Of a stretch of 59,247 bases of DNA, positions 53,960 through 59,247 are shown piece after piece. Both the position numbers and the translations under genes were made by a program. Under the pieces are notes generated by a model. It saw nothing but the letters and a program-made list of their open reading frames with translations, made no database searches and was not told the DNA's origin. How positions within the stretch are numbered: position 1 is the stretch's first letter; the number at the start of each line of letters is the position of its first letter. The stretch comes from Acinetobacter sp. ANC 3929. Lineage in GTDB: Bacteria; Pseudomonadota; Gammaproteobacteria; Pseudomonadales; Moraxellaceae. The DNA is taken from positions 1 to 59,247 of the forward strand of contig NZ_KB849993.1 of NCBI RefSeq assembly GCF_000369405.1, given 5' to 3'.

Positions 53960-54215
53960 AGAGGCAGCAAATTTACGAGCATCAGTCGGTACGACTGGTG
54001 ATTCATATGATATTGCTTTGGCTGAAACGGTGAATGACTTATACAAAACAGAGGTGATTGAATATTTAAAAGCAGATTGGCAAGGTTTAGCAGATGTACA
54101 ACTTGCGACACTAAACTGGGTAATCGAGAATAAGCGAATTCCTATTCCTGAACACGTACAGCCTGAACCGGAAAAAAGAGGCTTTGGGAGCCGATTCTTT
54201 AAGCCGTATGGCTGA
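53960..54215 (+). pseudogene. Chimera of an IS3-family OrfB tail and a plasmid protein tail
   Basis: The frame reads 'ASVGTTGDSYDIALAETVN' and 'LKADWQGLADVQLATLNWV', the C-terminal region of an IS3-family OrfB (with the DSYDN.L.E motif altered to DSYDIALAE). It then switches without a stop to 'IENKRIPIPEHVQPEPEKRG' and '..SRFFKPYG', the tail of the plasmid replication DNA-binding protein encoded at 54627-54985. The join near 54120 is a recombination scar. Neither part is functional. Confidence 0.75.
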
Positions 54216-54364
54216 TTTGATTGTTCACTTGGGCTTATTTGTATTAGTTCAGACTTGATCGTACATTCTTCTTGAAAAAGAGAAAGTTACCCGTACTTTC
54301 TCGCTATTCCAGCACTTGATTTCAAAGCCATCCGATGAGAAGCACTGCTTCGTAAAGCGGCTAT
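54216..54364. other. No gene recognised
   Basis: Backbone debris between two gene remnants; stops occur in all frames. Confidence 0.35.
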
Positions 54365-54589
54365 TTGACGTGCATACAACAACCTGACCGTCATGCGTCC
54401 GGTCATTCTTTAATGGCTCAGCTCAATATGTTTGGCAATCAGCTTTCACGACTACCTGAATTTTCAAACTTAGCAAATGGTAATGAGAGCTATGATAGCC
54501 TAGCAGCAAAAATCAAAGAAATACTGAGAGATCTAATACAACAAAAGCACTTCTTACCCCATCTAAAGAACCTAGGCTTTAAAGCTTGA
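54365..54589 (+). CDS. Hypothetical protein (fragment?), 74 aa
   Basis: The C-terminal 50 residues ('FGNQLSRLPEFSNLANGNES' and 'LAAKIKEILRDLIQQKHFLP') look like a conserved helical domain; the first 20 residues do not. It could be the tail of a longer gene whose 5' part is lost. It lies just before a perfect inverted repeat and the truncated replication accessory gene. Function unknown. Confidence 0.4.
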   Translation: MTCIQQPDRHASGHSLMAQLNMFGNQLSRLPEFSNLANGNESYDSLAAKIKEILRDLIQQKHFLPHLKNLGFKA

Positions 54590-54591
54590 GT

Positions 54592-54626
54592 GTATTGAAG
54601 AATACACATATTGTATTCTTCAATAC
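54592..54626. repeat. Perfect 14-bp inverted repeat
   Basis: GTATTGAAGAATAC and GTATTCTTCAATAC are separated by seven bases. It sits between the two gene remnants, without a T run, so it is more likely a protein-binding site (each arm is itself nearly palindromic) than a terminator. Confidence 0.85.
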
Positions 54627-54985
54627 AAAATCAAAATACACCTGAATACACAGATAAAACAGTTGTAGAACTCAAAAGCCAAATCGATTTTTTAAAAAAG
54701 CAGTTAGAAAAAGCCGAAGATCGTGAAGCCAAGGCAAACGCTCGCATAGATACACTGCTGACCCTCATTGAAATGAAGCCTCCACAATCCAATATGACTA
54801 CGTTTACCGATCAGAAACCAGACCCGGATATAGCAACATATCCTCGGTCAGAACTTGAGCCGAAAGATGACGGATTGACTACTCCGGAGCAGACAGAAAA
54901 TAAGCGGATTCCAGTGCCAGAGCACGTTGAACAGGAACCGGAGAAAAGGGGCTTTTGGAGCCGTTTTTTTAGACCCTATGATTAA
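54627..54985 (+). pseudogene. Plasmid replication DNA-binding protein, N-terminus missing
   Basis: The frame encodes a coiled coil ('LKSQIDFLKKQLEKAEDREAKANAR' in pieces), an acidic linker and the tail 'EKRGFWSRFFRPYD', the layout of the accessory DNA-binding proteins encoded after repB on Acinetobacter plasmids. The usual N-terminal HTH is absent; no good start codon exists after 54611. Here it is far from repB (24 kb), so the backbone has been rearranged. Its tail is duplicated at 54120-54215. Confidence 0.65.
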
Positions 54986-55062
54986 CCACGATTGTTTAAC
55001 TAATATGAACAAAGTCGTGAAACATTGGTCAAAGAATAGGCGTGGAACGTGAAAAATCATAA

Positions 55063-55092
55063 AAAAAGCCCGAACAGGGATGCTCGGGCTAT
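55063..55092 (-). terminator. Hairpin terminator (minus strand)
   Basis: AGCCCGA and TCGGGCT arms are followed on the minus strand by T7. No minus-strand gene is adjacent, so it may protect the pdif module from incoming transcription. Confidence 0.6.
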
Positions 55093-55136
55093 AAACTAGA
55101 AACTACAGCATTGATTTCTATAGATAATTATAACGC

Positions 55137-55164
55137 ATTTCGTATAAGGTGTATTATGTTAATT
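55137..55164 (+). other. pdif site 1 (XerC-XerD)
   Basis: XerC arm ATTTCGTATAA (55137-55147), spacer GGTGTA, XerD arm TTATGTTAATT. This is a textbook Acinetobacter pdif site. It lies 29 bases upstream of the unknown 396-aa gene. Confidence 0.93.
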
Positions 55165-55192
55165 TTAAAAAATTAATTATTTGGGAAAATGT

Positions 55193-56383
55193 ATGTCGAC
55201 CGTTTATATAGATTCTTTAAATACCTTTTGCCAAAAATATTTTATAGATAGGGGAGTTCCTTTAAGTCCCCAAGATAAACTGTTAATAAAACATAGAAAA
55301 ACGAATGTAGATTCAGAAATTTTTGAAAATTTAATGCTATATGATTCGGTGAATTTCAAAGTTTATGGTGAAAATGTACCTTTAGCTTACTTAACTACTG
55401 CATTGGGATTAAAAGGAGTTGAAAGACTCATAGAAAGACAAGCACTAAGTTTCACGTTATGGACACCGAACATCATGATGGGAGTCGATAATATCGATGG
55501 GCTAGTTCCTATTATGCATGGCAGAATTAACTCACCAGCTCACTGTGATCCCGAGGAATCCACTACTATTGGTCTTAATTTCATGGCCAATAAACTATCA
55601 TGTAAGCAAATCAAAACTCTAACTTACAAAATTAGAGACTCTTATGTAATACCCAAAGAAGGTCTTGAAAGTGATGCTGCGGCTGTAGCCTTATCGGCAT
55701 ATAAGAAAAACAAGTTCAAGCTTCTAGGTTTTGATACAACAGATCTTGATATATATAATCTGAATAAAGACCAAAAAACCAAACTCTTAAATTGTGCAAC
55801 CACTTGTTTAGATTATAAATTTTTAATCAGTCAAAACTTTATAAGCCATACAAATAAAAAACTTAATCTTTTATTTGAAGATTCTTTTAATTCGATTACA
55901 CAAAATACGGTTCGAGATTATTATTCAAAAATAACAACTATAGAAAATTTTCCTGACCTATTCTCTCTAGCTAAAGATCTAAAAGATCCTTTAAAAGATA
56001 TAGCTATTTTAAGAGATAAGCAAAATATTAAAAAATTCAGACAATGGATTACTGAATCTATGGAAACATCTAATTTAAAAGAAATTACAAAGTTGTATAT
56101 CGATGAAATTCAAAATGCTAAAGGTTTCTTTCAAACAAAAAAAGGAAAAGTATCAAAGTCATTCTTCATGTGGAGTGTGGGTGCTGGTTTAGGCTCATTT
56201 ATTGGACCAGAGGGTGCACTAATTGGAGGTGCGCTAGGGGCTGCTGTATCTCCTCTAACGAGTGTAGGTTTAGATATGCTGGATGAATATATGATTAACG
56301 AGATGACTAAAGGCTGGACACCTAGAATGTTCTTTGATGAATTAAGAAGCCTTGAGAAAAATGATAATTCCTATTCTATTTAA
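55193..56383 (+). CDS. Unknown 396-aa protein in a pdif module
   Basis: I do not recognise this protein. ATG 55193 has GGGA seven bases upstream. The first 300 residues are soluble and mixed alpha/beta, with no obvious catalytic motif. Residues near 325-365 form a glycine-rich hydrophobic stretch ('GAGLGSFIGPEGALIGGALGAAVSP') like the membrane-inserting glycine zippers of colicins, holins or effector proteins. No signal peptide is present. The stop codon lies within the XerD arm of pdif site 2, so the gene fills its module exactly. Candidates are a toxin, an anti-phage effector or an abortive-infection protein; none can be shown. Confidence 0.6.
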   Translation: MSTVYIDSLNTFCQKYFIDRGVPLSPQDKLLIKHRKTNVDSEIFENLMLYDSVNFKVYGENVPLAYLTTALGLKGVERLIERQALSFTLWTPNIMMGVDNIDGLVPIMHGRINSPAHCDPEESTTIGLNFMANKLSCKQIKTLTYKIRDSYVIPKEGLESDAAAVALSAYKKNKFKLLGFDTTDLDIYNLNKDQKTKLLNCATTCLDYKFLISQNFISHTNKKLNLLFEDSFNSITQNTVRDYYSKITTIENFPDLFSLAKDLKDPLKDIAILRDKQNIKKFRQWITESMETSNLKEITKLYIDEIQNAKGFFQTKKGKVSKSFFMWSVGAGLGSFIGPEGALIGGALGAAVSPLTSVGLDMLDEYMINEMTKGWTPRMFFDELRSLEKNDNSYSI

Positions 56384-56405
56384 CATAATGGGCGTTATAC
56401 GAAAT
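56378..56405 (-). other. pdif site 2 (XerD-XerC, inverted)
   Basis: On the minus strand: ATTTCGTATAA (XerC), CGCCCA (spacer), TTATGTTAAAT (XerD). It is opposite in direction to sites 1 and 3. The stop codon of the preceding gene (56381-56383) lies inside it. Confidence 0.93.
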
Positions 56406-56470
56406 GAACAAATTGAAACATATAAAAATCAAAAACTTATGCTATAAATAATTTGCTCGACGATGTCGAA

Positions 56471-56502
56471 AAGCCGACTTGGAAACAAGTCGGCTTTTTT
56501 AT
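56471..56502 (+). terminator. Strong Rho-independent terminator
   Basis: Eleven-base arms AAGCCGACTTG/CAAGTCGGCTT with a GAAA loop and T6. It ends the transcript of the 396-aa gene. Confidence 0.9.
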
Positions 56503-56810
56503 GAGCAGTTTTGATATATTTTGCCAATAAAATTGGTTAAAAAACGATCAAATCGTAATTTCCTTCCGATTCCTTAAGGCTTCCATTTCTGAATTTATCC
56601 CCATTTCTTGCGGATAAGCTTTGGGATAATTTTTGATGATTTTTTGTACGCTTTGGCTTACAGCATTTTACGAAATTGTTTGTATCCAAGCACCAGTGAA
56701 GTCCCTATGATCGATCTATATAAACAAGATGTTCAATGACTTAAAACAAGAATAATCAGTCAGACACCATGACCATTAGGTAGTCAGCCCTACCTATGCG
56801 CTCCACCCCG
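56503..56810. other. Intergenic part of the higBA module
   Basis: No gene is recognised. The stretch is passenger DNA between pdif site 2 and higBA, with decayed frames only. Confidence 0.4.
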
Positions 56811-56842
56811 AAAAATCCCGACATGACGTCGGGATTTTTTAT
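56811..56842. terminator. Hairpin terminator
   Basis: AATCCCGAC and GTCGGGATT arms with a five-base loop and T6. It insulates higBA from upstream transcription. Confidence 0.85.
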
Positions 56843-56874
56843 TGTCATTTGAATAATAATTCAATTAAGCATAA

Positions 56875-56896
56875 AATATAGATTGTAATCTATATT
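56875..56896. promoter_or_regulatory. higBA operator palindrome
   Basis: Ten-base arms AATATAGATT and AATCTATATT surround GT, 11 bases before the higB start and overlapping the likely -10 region. It is the expected site for HigA autoregulation. Confidence 0.82.
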
Positions 56897-56907
56897 ATGG
56901 TTGTAAT

Positions 56908-57264
56908 ATGTGGACAGTCATTACAACGGATCTGTTTAACGAATGGCTTGCACAGCAAGATCAATCTACACAAGAGAAAGTACTCGCAGCGTTGGTCGTT
57001 CTACAGCAACAGGGACCAAGTTTAGGTCGTCCTTTAGTAGATACCGTCTATGACTCCAAATTTACCAATATGAAAGAGCTACGTGTTCAGCATCGAGGTA
57101 AACCACTGAGAGCCTTTTTCGCGTTTGATCCTTTACGACAAGCTATTGTGCTGTGTATCGGTGATAAAGGCGGTAAAAAGCGTTTTTATAAAGAGATGTT
57201 AGATATTGCCGATCAGCAATACGAAATTCATCTTTCAACTTTAGGAGATCAATCTAATGGCTAA
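56908..57264 (+). CDS. higB: HigB-type mRNA interferase toxin
   Basis: The 118-residue RelE/HigB-fold protein shows 'FNEWLAQQDQSTQEKVLAAL', 'LGRPLVDTVYDSKFTNMKELRVQ' and 'AFFAFDPLRQAIVLCIGDK'. It would cleave mRNA on the ribosome when not bound by HigA. Toxin-first order and an eight-base overlap with higA are typical. It resembles the HigB2 group common on Acinetobacter plasmids. It is the main gene of a pdif module. Confidence 0.92.
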   Translation: MWTVITTDLFNEWLAQQDQSTQEKVLAALVVLQQQGPSLGRPLVDTVYDSKFTNMKELRVQHRGKPLRAFFAFDPLRQAIVLCIGDKGGKKRFYKEMLDIADQQYEIHLSTLGDQSNG

Positions 57265-57559
57265 GACCCTACAAGAATTATTGGCTAATCGCTCTCCAGA
57301 GAGTCAAGCTCGTATTCAACAAATGGCGGATGAATTATTGTTGGAAACTCAGCTTCACCTTATTCGTGAAGAGTTAGAGATTTCTCAAAAAGAATTGGCT
57401 GCAACCCTTGGAATCAAACAGCCTTCATTGTCAGCAATCGAAAATCGTGGTCATGATCTTAAAATTTCAACGATGAAAAAGTATGTCGAAGCAATGGGCG
57501 GAAAACTTCGTATTGATGTAGAGCTTCCAACAGGAAAACACATAGGATTCAATGTCTAA
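57257..57559 (+). CDS. higA: HigA-type antitoxin (XRE)
   Basis: The 100-residue protein has an HTH_XRE domain in the C-terminal half ('ISQKELAATLGIKQPSLSAIE') and an N-terminal helical part that contacts HigB. It neutralises the toxin and represses the operon at the 56875-56896 palindrome. It overlaps the following small gene by eight bases. Confidence 0.92.
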   Translation: MAKTLQELLANRSPESQARIQQMADELLLETQLHLIREELEISQKELAATLGIKQPSLSAIENRGHDLKISTMKKYVEAMGGKLRIDVELPTGKHIGFNV

Positions 57560-57761
57560 TAATAAACCTTTGAAAAATAGTAGTAAATTACTTGTTAACT
57601 TGGACAAGTTTATATTTTTAGTCAATGCTGCTGATAGCCTAGAGGAAATTGAAATTATTAGAGATTTATGCTGTGACTATTTTTCACATTGTAAGAAGTC
57701 AAGCTATTACACTGATATTTTCGACAATGCTTATTGGATAAAATATTACGAAATAACTTAA
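57552..57761 (+). CDS. Small hypothetical protein co-translated with higA, 69 aa
   Basis: The ATG overlaps the end of higA, so it is translationally coupled. The product is acidic and helical with a Cys pair ('DLCCDYF'). I do not recognise it. It ends nine bases before pdif site 3, within the higBA module. A third component of the toxin-antitoxin locus is possible, as is an unrelated passenger. Confidence 0.55.
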   Translation: MSNNKPLKNSSKLLVNLDKFIFLVNAADSLEEIEIIRDLCCDYFSHCKKSSYYTDIFDNAYWIKYYEIT

Positions 57762-57769
57762 TCTTTCCA

Positions 57770-57797
57770 GATTCGCATAAGAGATTTTATGCTAAAT
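57770..57797 (+). other. pdif site 3 (XerC-XerD)
   Basis: XerC arm GATTCGCATAA, spacer GAGATT, XerD arm TTATGCTAAAT. It lies nine bases after the 69-aa gene and closes the higBA module, in the same direction as site 1. Confidence 0.88.
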
Positions 57798-57973
57798 AGA
57801 TATGAGAAAGGCCATAAATTGTGACTTTCTCATATACGAAGAGAGAGCTGAGAACTTTCGTTTTATTGATTTATTCAAAATGAAGCTGATATTGATGTGT
57901 GGTGATTTTAATTTTTAGTTGCTTATATTTTCTTTTCGTAGCGCTCAGAGCTGAATTAGACACTTCTGTATAA
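57798..57973. other. Spacer before IS3-family copy 3
   Basis: No gene. Just before the IS, CACTTCTGTATAA resembles a XerC arm, but no XerD arm follows because the IS begins there. This is suggestive only. Confidence 0.4.
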
Positions 57974-58015
57974 TGATATACGCTGAATTATCAGGAGACT
58001 TTCCCTTGGGAGATT

Positions 58016-58870
58016 CTAGGCAGCCAACTTATAAAAGTCTTCGGCCATTTGATTTGGTGTCTTAAAACCCAAACCCTTTTGAATTCTTCGATGATTATAA
58101 AATAACTCAATGTATTTTATAATATCTGCTTTGGCTTCTTCTCTAGTTTGATAGTTGTAATGATGAACTAACTCATTTTTCAATATTCCCCAAAAGCTTT
58201 CAATCGGTGCATTATCGTAACAGTCTCCGCGCTTGCTCATTGAACCTTGAAAACCATATTGCTCAAGTATATTTCGATATTCATGGCTGCAATATTGACT
58301 TCCTCTGTCTGAATGCACAATCAGTTCTTTGGTTGGTTTTTGATTGTGAATAGCCATATTTAGCGCATTACAAACAAGCTGTGTTGTCATGCGCTCATTT
58401 AAGCTATAGCCAACCACTTGCTTCGTGTAAAGGTCTTTTACCGCTGCTAAATACAGCCATCCTTCAACAGTCCATATGTACGTAATATCACTTGACCATG
58501 CTTGATTTGGTCTAGTCATTGAGAATTGTTGCTCCAGCAGGTTTTCATAGATCGCTCGATTATGGTCACTATTCGTAGTCCTTTTAAAACGCTTGTGTCG
58601 CTTACAATACAGGTGGTTCAGCGCTTTTATCTGACGTACAGCGTACATACTCATTTTTATACCCTGAGCTTGTAAGTATTTGGTTAATCGAATATAACCA
58701 TAGCTCTGCCTTGTCTCCTCATGGGCTATTTTCACCAATATCGTCTGTTGATTTCGTTGAATCGTTCTTTTGCTCACGCCTCTCTTGAGCCAATCATAAA
58801 AACATGAAACTGAAACATGAAGTAATCGAGCCATTAAGGTAATTGGAAAAGAATATCTTTTTTGTTTCAT
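58016..58870 (-). CDS. IS3-family transposase OrfB
   Basis: Identical protein to the OrfB of copies 1 and 2, with the DDE triad intact; expressed through frameshifting from orfA. Confidence 0.93.
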   Translation of the reverse strand: MKQKRYSFPITLMARLLHVSVSCFYDWLKRGVSKRTIQRNQQTILVKIAHEETRQSYGYIRLTKYLQAQGIKMSMYAVRQIKALNHLYCKRHKRFKRTTNSDHNRAIYENLLEQQFSMTRPNQAWSSDITYIWTVEGWLYLAAVKDLYTKQVVGYSLNERMTTQLVCNALNMAIHNQKPTKELIVHSDRGSQYCSHEYRNILEQYGFQGSMSKRGDCYDNAPIESFWGILKNELVHHYNYQTREEAKADIIKYIELFYNHRRIQKGLGFKTPNQMAEDFYKLAA

Positions 58871-58881
58871 ATAGGCGTACC

Positions 58882-59181
58882 TTACTGACTTTCTTTGGCA
58901 AAGTACGCTGCTGCCTTTTTTAAAAATTCACGTTCCATTTCAGCTATTTTGAGCTGTTGTTTGAGTTTTTTATTTTCTTCGAGTAGAGCGTTTAGATCAG
59001 GTGAATACTGTTTTGTACCTGCTAAAGTTCCAGCCTTTGCTTTGGTATTCCAATTTGAAAGAGTTTGCATTGAAATGCTAAGTTGTCTAGCTGTTTCCGA
59101 GACATTGCCTTGATTGGCTTCAATTAATTTGATGGCTTCAGCTTTAAATTCTGTGGTGTAAGTCTTGTGTTTCTTGCTCAT
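58882..59181 (-). CDS. IS3-family transposase OrfA
   Basis: Identical 99-residue OrfA (HTH plus coiled coil) to that of copies 1 and 2. Confidence 0.93.
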   Translation of the reverse strand: MSKKHKTYTTEFKAEAIKLIEANQGNVSETARQLSISMQTLSNWNTKAKAGTLAGTKQYSPDLNALLEENKKLKQQLKIAEMEREFLKKAAAYFAKESQ

Positions 59182-59247
59182 GGTAAACTCCTGATGAGTG
59201 TGTTTAGTTTACCAAGTTAAAACCTCCTGTTTTTTCAGCACACATCA

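Larger units (their letters stand above)
57974..59247 (-). mobile_element. IS3-family insertion sequence, copy 3 (window end)
   Basis: The full 1,274-bp element ends exactly at the last base of the window. Its last 95 bases are the same as bases 1-95. If the molecule is circular its flanks are TAA and ATC, with no target duplication, and it truncates the DUF2280 gene at 93-583. Confidence 0.93.

Overview
The window is most consistent with a complete or nearly complete Acinetobacter plasmid. The reasons are an iteron-controlled Rep_3 initiator next to a ParA/RHH partition pair, several XerC/XerD recombination sites of the Acinetobacter pdif type, IS6-family elements of the IS1006/IS1008 kind, and a low-GC backbone interrupted by one sharply GC-rich mercury island. 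The first 95 bases are identical to the last 95. If that is a circularisation overlap, the molecule is about 59,152 bp, but the overlap lies inside an IS present more than once, so circularity is not proven.

Layout. 0.1-5.2 kb: fragment of a prophage (DUF2280 protein, metallopeptidase, nuclease, small unknown genes, broken recombination gene), interrupted by an IS3-family element. 5.4-11.4 kb: a three-gene operon encoding one intact and one degenerate tyrosine recombinase plus a small protein. This is the least explained large locus. 11.7-12.5 kb: yhfG-fic, with fic interrupted by an amber codon. 13.3-23.3 kb: IS6/IS5 elements, two resolvase copies (one cut by an IS), oleate hydratase, an Acr3-like transporter and a feoB fragment. 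23.3-27.6 kb: mer operon (merR, merTPCADE, DUF3330) with one Tn21-type inverted repeat and no transposase. 27.6-31.7 kb: partition, origin and replication genes surrounded by 179-bp repeats. 32-36 kb: IS debris, an XRE regulator with paired operators, a broken hicB, a P4-type integrase and a secreted lysozyme-inhibitor-like protein.

37-54 kb is a detoxification island: glutathione transferase, CurA-like reductase, NemR-like TetR regulator, NemA, a DJ-1/PfpI protein, a YqhD-like alcohol dehydrogenase, the glutathione-dependent formaldehyde pathway (frmR-frmA-frmB), three further MDR reductases, a LysR/SDR pair and two quinol-monooxygenase-like proteins. A near-identical palindrome lies upstream of both the tetR/curA intergenic region and the yqhD operon, which suggests one electrophile-sensing regulon. 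The FrmR operator is also visible. The SDR is split by an IS3-family copy exactly within its catalytic tyrosine codon.

55-57.8 kb holds three pdif sites in alternating orientation. They bracket an unrecognised 396-aa protein and a higBA toxin-antitoxin locus; a fourth pdif site lies beside frmR. The window ends with a third IS3-family copy.

History readable in the sequence: an 8-bp target duplication is split, in inverted form, between two oppositely oriented IS6 copies, which marks an IS-mediated inversion of 14.1-22.5 kb. All family and function assignments rest on reading motifs by eye. No database search was possible.
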